Shown piece by piece: positions 45,478-54,478 of a stretch of 64,000 nucleotides of DNA (position 1 is the first letter of the stretch; each line of letters starts with the position of its first letter). This stretch comes from DASXUL01 sp036504855 (GTDB taxonomy: Bacteria; Armatimonadota; DTGP01; JAKQQT01), in NCBI GenBank assembly GCA_036504855.1, contig DASXUL010000124.1:1-64000 (forward strand), in the 5' to 3' direction. Made by a program: the position numbers and the translations under genes. The notes beneath the pieces are model-generated. The model was not told the origin of the DNA, searched no databases, and saw only the letters and a program-made list of their open reading frames with translations.

Positions 45478-47706
45478 CTATCCAATCAGTTCCAGCTTGG
45501 CGTAGGCGAGCATGAGCTTGCGGACGCCGGCTTCCGGGAAGGCCACCGTCACCTGAAGATCGTCGCCGGCGCCCTTTACATCCACCACGGTGCCTTCGCC
45601 GAATTTGGCGTGCTTCACTTTGCGGCCGGGCTTGAAGGGGGTGGCCGGAGTGGGGCGCGGCGACGGAGCCGGCGGCGGGCCGGAGACGCTGCGCTGCTGC
45701 ATCTGTTCCCAGAGGCTGGGCCCGGTGCGCGGCTCTCCCCGCCACGGCGGCGCCAGAGACTGGCCGGGGCGGCGGTCGTTAATCAGCTCCGGAGGCACGT
45801 CGCCCACGAAACGGGAAACGGCGTTCGCCTGGCTGGAGCCGAACACCTGGCGGCGGAACGCGTAGGTCATGAAGAGCTCAGAGCGGGCGCGCGTGATGCC
45901 CACGTAGGCGAGGCGCCGCTCCTCTTCTAGTCCGTTCTGGTCGTTGAGGCTGCGGATGTGGGGGAAGATGCCCTCCTCCATGCCCACGAGAAAGACGATC
46001 GGGAACTCCAGCCCCTTGGCCGAGTGCAGGGTCATCAGCACCACCGCGTCTTCGTTCTCCGGCGCCTCGTCGATGTCGCTCATCAGACTGACGCTTTCGA
46101 GGAAGGCTGATAGCGATCCGTCCGTGCCGCGCGATTCAAACTCCTGGGTGACGGTGAGAAGCTCCATCAGGTTCTCCACGCGGGCCTGCGCCTCCGTGGA
46201 TTTGTCCTGCTTGAGATGAGCCAGGTAGCCGGAATCGTCCATCGCTTTGCGGGCAAGTTCCGTGATCGTGCGAGTCTCCGCGTCCACCTGCAGCGTACGG
46301 ATGATGCTCACGAAGTTCGTGATGGCGGCGCGCGTCTTCGGGATCACGCCGTCGATCTCGCTGGCCCGTGCACACGCGTCGAAGAGCGATATGCCGTTCC
46401 GCGCGGCGAATTCCTCCACGCGCCCAAACGAGGTGGCGCCGATGCCGCGGGGCGGAACGTTCACCACCCGGCGGAGGCTCACCGAGTCGCTGGTGTTGCC
46501 CACCACGCGCAGATAGGCCACCAGGTCCTTCACTTCCTTGCGCTCGTAGAACCGCAGGCCGCCCACAATGCGATAGGGGATCTTGTACGCCATGAACACG
46601 TCTTCAAAGACGCGGCTCATTGCGTTGGTGCGGTAGAGGATGGCGAAATCCTTCCACCAGCAGCGCTTCGTCCCGGCGTGGTATTCGCGAATGCGTTCTC
46701 CCACCCACATCGCCTCTTCGCGCTCCGACTGAGCCGCGAAGAGCTGGATCTTCTCTCCGGCTTCCGACTCGGTCCAGAGCTTCTTCTCCTTGCGCGTGCG
46801 GTTCTTCGATACCACAGCGTGGGCCGCGCTCAGGATATTGCCCGTGGACCGGTAGTTCTGCTCCAGCTTCACCACCCGCGCATCCGGGTAGTCGCGCTCG
46901 AACGCCAGAATCAGCTCCACATTCGCTCCGCGCCAGCCGTAGATCGACTGATCGTCATCACCCACGCAACAGAGGTTGCGGTGGCGGGACGCAAGGAGTT
47001 TCACAAGGTGATACTGGGCGGTGTTGATGTCCTGGTATTCGTCCACCAGAACGTAGCGAAAGCGCTCAGCGTACTTCTCCAGCACTTCCGGGCGCGCGCG
47101 CAAGAGGAGGACAGCCTGCATCAGAAGGTCGTCAAAGTCTAGCGCATTATTGGCGGAGAGGCGTTCCTCGTAAAGGCGGTAGACGGAGCCGGCGATGTCT
47201 TCCATGTGGCCGCCGCCGAAGTGGCGGCGATACTGCTCCGACGGGATGAGCTTTTCCTTCGCCTTGCTGATGAGGCTCAGGATGGCGCGCGGCTGGATGT
47301 TCTTGTTGTCCGCCAGGTCCAGTTCCTTGAGGCATTCCTTGACGAGGGCAATCTGATCGGAATCGTCGTACACGGTGAAGCGGGGATCGAGGCCGTTCTT
47401 GTCGCCGTCGTAGCGCAGCAGACGGGCGCAGATGGCGTGGAAGGTGCCCACCCACATGTCGCGGGCCACCGCGCCTCCCACCAGCGCCTCAATGCGTGAC
47501 TTCATCTCATTGGCGGCCTTGTTGGTGAAGGTCACCGCGAGGATCTGCCATGGCGTAACGTTGCGCTCCGATATGAGGTGCGCGATGCGATGGGTCAGCA
47601 CACGGGTCTTGCCGCTGCCGGCGCCGGCGAAGATGAGCAGCGGCCCGTCGCCGTGCAGCACGGCGTCTCTCTGGGCAGGGTTCAGGTTGTCAAGAATGGT
47701 TGCCAT
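45478..47706 (-). CDS. pcrA: UvrD/PcrA-type DNA helicase
   Basis: A 742-residue superfamily 1A 3'-5' helicase for DNA repair and replication-fork rescue. It begins LDNLNPAQRDAVLHGDGPLL and has Walker A FAGAGSGKTRVL, the motif II region YVLVDEYQDINTAQYH, motif III VGDDDQSIYGWRGA, motif IV LEQNYRSTGNIL and the late VVLMTLHSAKGLEFP and EERRLAYVGITRAR. Length and C-terminus (a Tudor-like tail GRKVKHAKFGEGTVVDV) fit PcrA rather than Rep. It has its own TATAAT box upstream, and its stop abuts the 7-mer repeat array. Confidence 0.93.
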   Translation of the reverse strand: MATILDNLNPAQRDAVLHGDGPLLIFAGAGSGKTRVLTHRIAHLISERNVTPWQILAVTFTNKAANEMKSRIEALVGGAVARDMWVGTFHAICARLLRYDGDKNGLDPRFTVYDDSDQIALVKECLKELDLADNKNIQPRAILSLISKAKEKLIPSEQYRRHFGGGHMEDIAGSVYRLYEERLSANNALDFDDLLMQAVLLLRARPEVLEKYAERFRYVLVDEYQDINTAQYHLVKLLASRHRNLCCVGDDDQSIYGWRGANVELILAFERDYPDARVVKLEQNYRSTGNILSAAHAVVSKNRTRKEKKLWTESEAGEKIQLFAAQSEREEAMWVGERIREYHAGTKRCWWKDFAILYRTNAMSRVFEDVFMAYKIPYRIVGGLRFYERKEVKDLVAYLRVVGNTSDSVSLRRVVNVPPRGIGATSFGRVEEFAARNGISLFDACARASEIDGVIPKTRAAITNFVSIIRTLQVDAETRTITELARKAMDDSGYLAHLKQDKSTEAQARVENLMELLTVTQEFESRGTDGSLSAFLESVSLMSDIDEAPENEDAVVLMTLHSAKGLEFPIVFLVGMEEGIFPHIRSLNDQNGLEEERRLAYVGITRARSELFMTYAFRRQVFGSSQANAVSRFVGDVPPELINDRRPGQSLAPPWRGEPRTGPSLWEQMQQRSVSGPPPAPSPRPTPATPFKPGRKVKHAKFGEGTVVDVKGAGDDLQVTVAFPEAGVRKLMLAYAKLELIG

Positions 47707-47736
47707 GGATCTCCCGGAAAATCGAACACAAGTTCC

Positions 47737-47742
47737 ATTATA
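47737..47742 (-). promoter_or_regulatory. -10 box of pcrA
   Basis: TATAAT on the minus strand within GCTATAATGG, about 31 bases before the pcrA start; GGGAG provides the ribosome site. No good -35 box is seen. Confidence 0.5.
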
Positions 47743-47833
47743 GCGAAGCGGGCGCGATGTGGCATGCCCATGGCTAACCTGCCAGGCGCCGACCGCCGTT
47801 CACACCCGGCCACGCCCTCTGTAATAGAAGTAG

Positions 47834-47850
47834 TTGATTGACGCAAGCAA
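47834..47850. promoter_or_regulatory. Putative MarR operator
   Basis: TTGATTG-ACG-CAAGCAA is a 17-bp palindrome with one mismatch, 16 bases before the marR-type start. This size and symmetry fit MarR-family boxes, so autoregulation is likely. Confidence 0.5.
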
Positions 47851-47866
47851 ATGGTAGACTTCCTGT

Positions 47867-48343
47867 ATGAAACCTGCGATGGCCGATGTTGAGAACATGG
47901 TGGGAGCATTGATGAGCGTGGTGAGCGGTATAGAGCGGGCCAAACGGCACGGAAGCGCCAACACTCTGGCCACGCTGTACATTCTACAAGCCCGGCAACG
48001 GGCACGTCCGTCTGAGATCAGCCTCGATCTGGGCGTCCATGCGTCATCCGTCACCCGGCAGATTCGCGGGCTGGAAGCAGCGGGGCATGTGGAAATCGTC
48101 GCCGATCCCGCCGACGGGAGAAGTTGTTTTGTTTCGCTGACCGATTCCGGGCGCGATGAGATCGCCCGCCTCACGCAGATTGGGCTTGCGCGGTTCGCCC
48201 TGTTCGTTGATGATTGGGAAGCCGAGGACGTTCGCACTTTCGCCCGCCTGCTGAGCAAGTTCGAGCACTCCAAGGCCGAAGTTGGCAAGCGCCAGATGCC
48301 TCACGGTGGGCGTCGCTGGCAGCGGAAGGAAGATGGGAAATGA
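47867..48343 (+). CDS. MarR family transcriptional regulator
   Basis: A 158-residue winged-helix repressor. The helix-turn-helix is RPSEISLDLGVHASSVTRQIRGLEAAGHVE, and the wing is IVADPADGRSCFVSLTDSGRDEI, both typical of MarR. Long helices on each side should form the dimer. No ribosome site is clear before the ATG, and a TAGACT box lies just upstream, so the message may be leaderless; ATG 47879 is another possible start. Its stop overlaps the start of the secreted glycosidase gene as ATGA, so it probably controls that gene and itself. The effector is unknown. Confidence 0.88.
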   Translation: MKPAMADVENMVGALMSVVSGIERAKRHGSANTLATLYILQARQRARPSEISLDLGVHASSVTRQIRGLEAAGHVEIVADPADGRSCFVSLTDSGRDEIARLTQIGLARFALFVDDWEAEDVRTFARLLSKFEHSKAEVGKRQMPHGGRRWQRKEDGK

Positions 48344-49917
48344 GGAAACCTACCCGACGGACCGACCGACATTGCACCTTGGCCCGACCGAGAGCGGCGC
48401 TGTCGGCTGCCATATGTGTTGTTGCGGGCCTGATGATGTCTTCGCCAGCCCAATCCGGGCCCGATGAGCGCAACCGCGCAAAGGAGGCCCGCATTACCCT
48501 GCCCGGATCGCCATTTGGGGTGGCCTGGGGCTTTGTCTATGGGCCACCGTGGGCGAAAGCCGAGACGTTTCTGCCACAACTGCGCGCGATGGGAGCGGGT
48601 TTCACCAAAGTCTATCTGTTCTGGAGCCAGATCGAACCGCGGAAGGGACACTTCGATTGGCAGGCGGTTGACGCCTTCTCGCGCCAACTGCGGACGCCCG
48701 GCGAAGGGCTGATTGCGGTGTTCTCGAGTTCGTCGTGGGCCACCCGCCTGCCAAACCCCCTGCTCCCCCCGTCACCAGCGAAGAACCTCGACGATTACTA
48801 TCGGTTCGTGAACGCTCTGGTGAAGCATTGCAAAGGGCACGTTCGGTACTGGCAGAACGATTGCGAGCCCAATAATCCGGTTTACTGGTCCGGAACGGCT
48901 GAGGAGTTCGCGGCGCAGTTGAAGGTCTTCCGTCGCGCCGTGAAGGATGCGGATCCGAAGGCGGTGGTTGTGTGCGGCGGATACGACGGCCTGTTCAACC
49001 CGCCGGGAATGGCTCCGGCGCCCGGACAGGAGAAGGGCCTGGCGTTCTTCGATACGGTCCTCAAACTGGCCGCTGGAGATTATGATATGTTCGACCTGCG
49101 CCTGTATGCCAATCCGTACACCATTTCCGAACGGGTGGATGCGATGCGAATGCACATGGCCGCCTTGGGAAAGGTGAAGCCAATCGTGTGTACGGAGTAC
49201 AACGGGCCCGGCCTGTTCGAATACCCCGTCAACCGGCAGTACGTGGGCATGGTGAGCCAGTGGGCGGCCGCCATCGCACAATCCCAGGCCGCGAACGGAC
49301 AGGGGAACACCGCGCAGAGCAACCCGGTAACAGGCCTTTACGAACGACGTGACACGCTAGCGCCGGAAACCCAGATGTTTCTCCAGGGCGCTACACAGAC
49401 GCTTCAAGATAAGTTCTATCGCATTCAGTGCCGTGATCTGGTGATGCGAAACGTATTCGCACTTTCAGCGGGCGTGCAGAAAACGCTCTTCTGGGATCTG
49501 TGGCACGATGCCAGCCAGCGCGATGACCTGATGACCCTGATGTACGGGAAGCAAAGATTGATGGATTATGAGGACGGTGTGCTGAAACGCCGCTACCCCG
49601 CCGCCGATGCTTTTCAGCGGATGACCGAGGCCCTCGCCGGCGTCCGGCTGGTGACGCGGGTGATCGTTCCTAACTCGCCGTCGCTCTACGTTTTCGAGGT
49701 GGCGGGGCGGAAACGTCATCCCATGTTCGTTGCCTGGGAAAAGCGGGACAGCTTCACGGGCGAGGACGCGCCTGCCCGTTTGTATGACTGGGCTTGGAAG
49801 GCGCGCGGGGCGAGGGCGGCCGATGCGTTTGGACGGATGGTGCCCGCGAAAGTGGAGCACGGCCGGCTGTACATCCCGGTTTCGCTTACGCCCATCTATA
49901 TCGAACCAGCCGGGTAA
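48340..49917 (+). CDS. Secreted clan GH-A glycosidase-like protein
   Basis: A 525-residue exported protein. A twin-basic N-terminus is followed by a hydrophobic segment ending near residue 38. The TIM barrel has GFTKVYLFWSQIEPRKGHFDW at strand 2, WQNDCEPNNPVYW with the acid/base Glu after Asn-Asp-Cys, and VCTEYNGPGL with the likely nucleophile Glu. This is the clan GH-A layout, closest in feel to GH39-type beta-glycosidases; the exact family is not certain. It starts at the ATGA of the MarR gene with GGAAGGAAG upstream. Regulator-enzyme coupling suggests induction by a sugar or aromatic ligand. Confidence 0.75.
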   Translation: MRKPTRRTDRHCTLARPRAALSAAICVVAGLMMSSPAQSGPDERNRAKEARITLPGSPFGVAWGFVYGPPWAKAETFLPQLRAMGAGFTKVYLFWSQIEPRKGHFDWQAVDAFSRQLRTPGEGLIAVFSSSSWATRLPNPLLPPSPAKNLDDYYRFVNALVKHCKGHVRYWQNDCEPNNPVYWSGTAEEFAAQLKVFRRAVKDADPKAVVVCGGYDGLFNPPGMAPAPGQEKGLAFFDTVLKLAAGDYDMFDLRLYANPYTISERVDAMRMHMAALGKVKPIVCTEYNGPGLFEYPVNRQYVGMVSQWAAAIAQSQAANGQGNTAQSNPVTGLYERRDTLAPETQMFLQGATQTLQDKFYRIQCRDLVMRNVFALSAGVQKTLFWDLWHDASQRDDLMTLMYGKQRLMDYEDGVLKRRYPAADAFQRMTEALAGVRLVTRVIVPNSPSLYVFEVAGRKRHPMFVAWEKRDSFTGEDAPARLYDWAWKARGARAADAFGRMVPAKVEHGRLYIPVSLTPIYIEPAG

Positions 49918-49986
49918 ACCGAGCGTGCATCCGGCCTCACGCCACGGTTCCATAACGTTGGCACATGCAACATGGCACCGCTGGCG

Positions 49987-50922
49987 TTACGGGCCCAGCA
50001 AATGTGTCCAGAAGGGCAGCGTTACGATGGTGGCCAGGGTGGTGCCAACCGTGATGGCGGCGCCGAGGCGGGCGTTGCAGCCGAAGCGGCCGCAGAGGAC
50101 GCCCACAACGAGGCCGCCGGGCATCGCGGCCTCCAGCACAATGGCCTGTCCCGTGACGCCGCCGGGGCCGAGAAGGCGGATCAGGCCGTAGGCGAGAAGC
50201 GGCATGACCATCACTTTGGCGATGACGGCCACGACCACCTGCGGGAAGTATTCCGTAACAGCGCGGATCCGCAGGTTCACCCCCAGCGAGATGGCCGCCA
50301 GCGGGAAGGTGAGGGGCATCAGGAGGTGCAGCGTCTGGCTGACGATCTTCCCCACGAGCCAGGGCTCCGGGAAGTGAGCGTTCCAGGCGGGCAGCGCGGC
50401 GCGAACGGCGAGGGCGGCTGCGGCGCTGAGGAACGTGGGAGTTCTGAAGAACGCGAGAACCGTCTTCCACGAGAACACCTCGCCGCCAAAGGCCGCGAGG
50501 ATCGCGAAACCGAAGCCGTACAGGATCATCGACACGCCGAAGGTGTCAAACACCACGGCGCTGATCCGGGCCGTTTCCCCATACGCCATCATCGCCAGGG
50601 GCACGCCCAGGTAGCCCGTATTGCCGAACGCGGAGGCGAAGACCAGAGAGCCGGCGGTGGGGTTGTCCATGTTCGTCAGCCGCGCGTACGCCAGCGTTAC
50701 TAGGCCGCTCCCGAGCAGCGTGACCACCGACCACAGCGGCGCCTTCCATACCCCCGCCGGGAACGGCGTATAGGCCAGCGCCAGGAACAGCGTGGCCGGG
50801 TACGTGACGTTCATGATCAGCCCAACGATCCGATAGCTGGTCTCGGTTTCGATCACCCCGGTCCGGCGCAGCGCGTATCCAATAGCGATGAGGACGAATA
50901 TCGGCAGGATAATGGCAAGCAT
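49987..50922 (-). CDS. AEC family carrier
   Basis: A 311-residue membrane protein with ten hydrophobic segments, starting MLAIILPIFVLIAIGYALRR. It belongs to the auxin efflux carrier-like (AEC) family of small organic anion transporters. ASAFGNTGYLGVPLA is the conserved G/N-rich crossing region and VTGQAIVLEAAMPGG its C-terminal counterpart. The transported compound is unknown. The start at 50922 is preferred because an upstream GTG would begin inside the palindromic repeat. It lies downstream of pyrG on the same strand but is separated from it by that repeat. Confidence 0.85.
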   Translation of the reverse strand: MLAIILPIFVLIAIGYALRRTGVIETETSYRIVGLIMNVTYPATLFLALAYTPFPAGVWKAPLWSVVTLLGSGLVTLAYARLTNMDNPTAGSLVFASAFGNTGYLGVPLAMMAYGETARISAVVFDTFGVSMILYGFGFAILAAFGGEVFSWKTVLAFFRTPTFLSAAAALAVRAALPAWNAHFPEPWLVGKIVSQTLHLLMPLTFPLAAISLGVNLRIRAVTEYFPQVVVAVIAKVMVMPLLAYGLIRLLGPGGVTGQAIVLEAAMPGGLVVGVLCGRFGCNARLGAAITVGTTLATIVTLPFWTHLLGP

Positions 50923-50940
50923 ATGATCTCTGCCGGACGA

Positions 50941-50997
50941 CCACAGAGGCACAGAGACACAGAGATCAGTTCTCTCTGTGTCTCTGTGCCTCTGTGG
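50941..50997. repeat. 25-bp CACAGAG palindrome, copy 2
   Basis: The same two 25-base perfect arms as at 2764-2823 (50941-50965 and 50973-50997), with a different 7-base loop. It begins 13 bases past the pyrG stop. Perfect identity of the arms with unlike loops points to recent spread or active maintenance of pairing. Confidence 0.95.
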
Positions 50998-51010
50998 TCG
51001 CCCGGCCTGG

Positions 51011-52636
51011 TTACTTTCGCTTTGATGGGGCGGCGTTGGCGCAGGCGGCTTCGATGAGGCGGCGGAAGAGGGGGTGGGCGCGGTTCGGGCGGCTGCGGAA
51101 TTCCGGGTGGAACTGGGTGCCCACGAAGAACGGGTGGTCCTTCAGCTCAACAATTTCCACCAGGCGGCCGTCCGGGCTGGTTCCACTGATGACCAGGCCC
51201 TTCGCCGCCAGCTCATCGCGGTATTGGTTGTTGAACTCGAAGCGATGGCGGTGGCGCTCGTACACGAGAGCTTCCCCGTAAACGTCTCGGGCCACCGTGC
51301 CTTCCGCCAGGCGACAGGGATAGAGGCCAAGGCGCATCGTGGCTCCTTTCTCCTCAACCTGCTCCTGCTCAGGGAGGATATGGATGACCGGGTGGGGCGT
51401 ATCACGGTCCACTTCGGTGGTGTTGGCGCCTTCCAGGCCGGCAACGTTGCGGGCGAACTCGATGACGGCCATCTGCAGGCCGTAGCAGAGGCCCAGATAG
51501 GGGATCTTGTTCTCGCGCGCGTACTGGACGGCTTCCAGTTTGCCCTCAACCCCGCGTTCCCCGAACCCGCCAGGCACCACCACGCCGTTCACGCCGGCCA
51601 GCAACTCGGCGGCGGGCTTGCTCTCCAGGTCCGCGCTTTCCACCCAGCGGAGGTTTACCTTCGCGAGGTTCGCAATGCCGCCGTGGTGGATGGCCTCAAT
51701 GACGCTCATGTAGGCGTCACGCAGGTCGGTGTACTTTCCGACGATCGCGACCTCCACGGTGCGTTTCGGCTGAGCGATGGCCGTAGTAACGCGCTCCCAT
51801 TCCTGCAGGTCCGCAACGGAAGGCTTGCTGTCATACAGGTAGAGGCGCTTGGCCACGAGGTCTCCGAAGCCCTCCCGTTCGAAGATCAGCGGGACCTCGT
51901 AGATGCTGGGCACATCCATGCTCTCGATGACGGCCTCTTCATCAACGTCGCAGAAGAGCGACAGCTTCTCGCGCATCTCCTGGCTGAGGGGCGATTTGCT
52001 GCGGCAAACCAGGATATCCGGGTGGATGCCCACTTCGCGCAGTTTCGCCACGCTGTGCTGGGTCGGCTTCGTCTTCAGCTCGTTCCAGGGTCCAACGCCG
52101 GGGATGAGGGTGACGTGGATATAGAGGCTGCCGCCGGGGCCAGCCTCCTTCTTGAACTGCCGAATGGCCTCCAGGAACGGCAGGCTTTCGATATCGCCAA
52201 CGGTGCCGCCCACCTCGATGACAGCCACGTCGGCGCCTTTGTCGCGGGCCGCGCGGCGGATCGCTTCCTTTATCTCGTCCGTGACGTGGGGAATCACCTG
52301 AACGCAGCGCCCAAGGTAGTCACCCCGGCGCTCCTTGGCGATGACACTGCCGTAAACGCTTCCCGTGGTGATGCTGTTCAGCTTGTTGAGGCTGAGGTCG
52401 GCGAACCGCTCATAGTTGCCCAGGTCCAGGTCGGTCTCGGCGCCGTCGTCGGTAACGAAGACTTCGCCGTGCTGATAGGGGTTCATCGTGCCAGCGTCGA
52501 CGTTGACGTAGGGGTCCACCTTGATCATTGTCACGCGAAGCCCGCGGTTCTTCAACATGCGCCCGATGCTGGCGCTTGTGATGCCCTTGCCGATGGATGA
52601 TACAACGCCGCCCGTCACGAATATGTACTTGGTCAT
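51011..52636 (-). CDS. pyrG: CTP synthase
   Basis: PyrG makes CTP from UTP with glutamine and ATP. The 541-residue protein starts MTKYIFVTGGVVSSIGKGI, the P-loop-like nucleotide site, and has DPYVNVDAGTMNPYQHGEV and EVGGTVGDIES in the synthetase half. The glutaminase half has VPGGFGERG and the nucleophile Cys in YLGLCYGLQMA, with a late HRHRFEFNN loop and a GTQFHPE His. The start at 52636 has GGGAGAGG upstream; the open frame extends further but without homology. A 25-bp palindrome follows. Confidence 0.96.
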   Translation of the reverse strand: MTKYIFVTGGVVSSIGKGITSASIGRMLKNRGLRVTMIKVDPYVNVDAGTMNPYQHGEVFVTDDGAETDLDLGNYERFADLSLNKLNSITTGSVYGSVIAKERRGDYLGRCVQVIPHVTDEIKEAIRRAARDKGADVAVIEVGGTVGDIESLPFLEAIRQFKKEAGPGGSLYIHVTLIPGVGPWNELKTKPTQHSVAKLREVGIHPDILVCRSKSPLSQEMREKLSLFCDVDEEAVIESMDVPSIYEVPLIFEREGFGDLVAKRLYLYDSKPSVADLQEWERVTTAIAQPKRTVEVAIVGKYTDLRDAYMSVIEAIHHGGIANLAKVNLRWVESADLESKPAAELLAGVNGVVVPGGFGERGVEGKLEAVQYARENKIPYLGLCYGLQMAVIEFARNVAGLEGANTTEVDRDTPHPVIHILPEQEQVEEKGATMRLGLYPCRLAEGTVARDVYGEALVYERHRHRFEFNNQYRDELAAKGLVISGTSPDGRLVEIVELKDHPFFVGTQFHPEFRSRPNRAHPLFRRLIEAACANAAPSKRK

Positions 52637-52748
52637 GAAACCTCTCCCAAACCTGTAGCCTCTGAAAAACGGTAAACCAACTCCTTCATGATGAACGGCT
52701 GGGCAAGCGCATCCAAGGGCAAAAGGTGACGGAGGCGCCGCAACGGGG

Positions 52749-53525
52749 CTAGACGCCGGTCCAAACGCGGGCGCCCTTGCCGATTGAGACGGCGTCCGCG
52801 ATGCAGCGCGCCACAAAGCCCTTTGCGCGGTCCACCGCTTCGGGCACGGATGCGCCCAGCGCAATGTGCGCGGCCAGCGAGGCGGAGAGGAGACAGCCGG
52901 TGCCGCGGACAGGCGCTCCTTCTATCCTCCGGCCGGGGAACTCCAGGAATGCCGTTCCGTCGTAGAGCAGATCCAGGGGCTCGCCAGCGTAGTGTCCGCC
53001 CTTGATGAGCACGAAGCGGGCGCCGAGGGCGTGAAGAGCCCTGGCAGCCTCGCGGGCCTCTGCCGGGTTCGTTACCGGCAGGCCGGACAGGATGGCGGCC
53101 TCCGGGGCGTTCGGCGTAAGGACCAGCGCGCGCGGGAGGAGATCCGTTTTCAGGCGGAGCATGCCTCGGTGGCTCAGCAGGTCGTGGCCGTCCTTTGCGC
53201 TGAGAACCGGGTCCAGGATAACGTTCGGCAGGTTGCGCCGGGCGATCCGCTCCGCCGTCACGCTCACAATCTGCGCGTTGACCAGCATGCCGATCTTCAC
53301 GGCGGCCACGGGAGAATCCTTCGCCACGACGTCGATCTGGCGGGCGATGAAGCGCGGGGCGACTTTCAGGACGGCGTCGACGCCCGAGCTGTTCTGGGCG
53401 AGAACGGCCGTGATGACGGACGTTCCCGCCACGCCGGCGGCCTGGAAGGCGCGCAGATCCGCCTGTATGCCGGCTCCGCCAGACGGGTCGGAGCCGGCGA
53501 TGGTGAGGCAGACTGGAGGGGTCAC
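52749..53525 (-). CDS. thiD: HMP/HMP-P kinase
   Basis: ThiD phosphorylates hydroxymethylpyrimidine twice in thiamine synthesis. The 258-residue ribokinase-like protein has CLTIAGSDPSGGAGIQADL at the start, VITAVLAQNS, DPVLSAKDGH, LTPNAPEA, VLIKGGHY and the catalytic VRGTGCLLSASLA. The GTG start at 53525 overlaps the stop of the HAD gene as GTGA, so the two are coupled. thiE is elsewhere in the window (28814). No TPP riboswitch is visible. Confidence 0.93.
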   Translation of the reverse strand: MTPPVCLTIAGSDPSGGAGIQADLRAFQAAGVAGTSVITAVLAQNSSGVDAVLKVAPRFIARQIDVVAKDSPVAAVKIGMLVNAQIVSVTAERIARRNLPNVILDPVLSAKDGHDLLSHRGMLRLKTDLLPRALVLTPNAPEAAILSGLPVTNPAEAREAARALHALGARFVLIKGGHYAGEPLDLLYDGTAFLEFPGRRIEGAPVRGTGCLLSASLAAHIALGASVPEAVDRAKGFVARCIADAVSIGKGARVWTGV

Positions 53526-54313
53526 GATTTGATCCAGCCAGCCGGCAGGCAGGCGAGGTTCGGAAGCGTCCACGTGGGGCGCTTCTCGGGGGGCAAGGCA
53601 TCCACTTCGCTCTGGGTGGTGACTCCCGTCATCACGAGGAGCGTGCGCACCCCCGCGGCGATGCCGCAGTCGATGTCGGTGTCCAGGCGGTCGCCGATCA
53701 CCACGGTCTCGCTCAACGGAATGCCGGTGAGGCGCGAGAGAAGCTGAACGCTGTAGGGATTCGGCTTGCCGATGTTGAAGGGCTCGCATCCCGAAGCGAC
53801 CTCAACAGCCGAGACGATGGAGCCGGCGCCGGGGACGAAACGTCCGCCCTCCACCGGGAAGGTGGGGTCGCGGTTCGTGCACACGAAATGCGCGCCGTTC
53901 ATGATGTGCTGTTGGGCAACGCGCATCATTTCATACGTGAATTCCCAGTCAATGCCAACAACCACCACGTCGGCGGGCTCGGCGTCTGTTTCCACGAGGC
54001 GGCATCGCGCCGCCTGGGTGAGCTCATCGCGCACGCCGGACTGCCCGATGACATACACGCTGGCGCCCTGCCAGCCCTGCTCCTGGAAGTAGAGCCCAAC
54101 GGCGACCGCCGAGGTAACCACCTCTTCAACGCTGGCCGTGATGCCAACGCTCGCCATTCTGGGGATGTAGTCCGCCCGGCGGCGGGCAGCGTTATTGGTA
54201 AGAAAACGGACCGTGTGACCGGAATCCCTCAGCGCGGCAACGGCTTGCGCCGCATGGGGCACGGCTTCCGTGCCGCGCCAGATGACCCCGTCCATATCGA
54301 AGATAAAAAGCAT
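53522..54313 (-). CDS. HAD-IIA (NagD-like) phosphatase
   Basis: A 263-residue HAD-superfamily phosphatase. Motif I is FIFDMDGVIWRG, with both catalytic Asp residues. RFLTNNAARRR is motif II with its NN pair. IGKPNPYSVQLL gives motif III, and VIGDRLDTDIDCGIAAG is motif IV, all in the NagD subfamily order. Likely substrates are small sugar or nucleoside phosphates. The start at 54313 is chosen because GGAGG precedes it and a TATAAT box overlaps the upstream alternative (54340). It forms an operon with thiD. Confidence 0.88.
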   Translation of the reverse strand: MLFIFDMDGVIWRGTEAVPHAAQAVAALRDSGHTVRFLTNNAARRRADYIPRMASVGITASVEEVVTSAVAVGLYFQEQGWQGASVYVIGQSGVRDELTQAARCRLVETDAEPADVVVVGIDWEFTYEMMRVAQQHIMNGAHFVCTNRDPTFPVEGGRFVPGAGSIVSAVEVASGCEPFNIGKPNPYSVQLLSRLTGIPLSETVVIGDRLDTDIDCGIAAGVRTLLVMTGVTTQSEVDALPPEKRPTWTLPNLACLPAGWIKS

Positions 54314-54338
54314 AACCTGTGTGCGAACCTCCGCGCCC

Positions 54339-54344
54339 ATTATA
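54339..54344 (-). promoter_or_regulatory. -10 box of the HAD-thiD operon
   Basis: TATAAT on the minus strand within CCTATAATGGG. It overlaps the upstream ATG at 54340, so translation more likely starts at 54313. Confidence 0.5.
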
Positions 54345-54401
54345 GGAAACGATCACAAAGGCCCCGCGCGGCGCCCTTCCGCCCGCCGCGCGACGTTCAC
54401 C

Positions 54402-54449
54402 AAAAACGGACCAGGCGCTCGCAAGCCCAGAGGGCTGGCGGGCGCCTGA
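54402..54449 (-). terminator. Terminator of the CHRD gene
   Basis: On the minus strand CAGGCGCCCGCC pairs with the GCGAGCGCCTG region around GCC-rich inner pairs, and GGTCCGTTTTTGG follows. It lies about 30 bases past the stop. Confidence 0.7.
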
Positions 54450-54478
54450 TGTGAGGCATTGCGCTTTGCGACGGAAAG

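Noticed and set aside
50923..50952. Upstream start for the AEC carrier
   Set aside because: The extra ten residues would be encoded by the 25-bp palindrome; the membrane helix begins directly at the ATG 50922.
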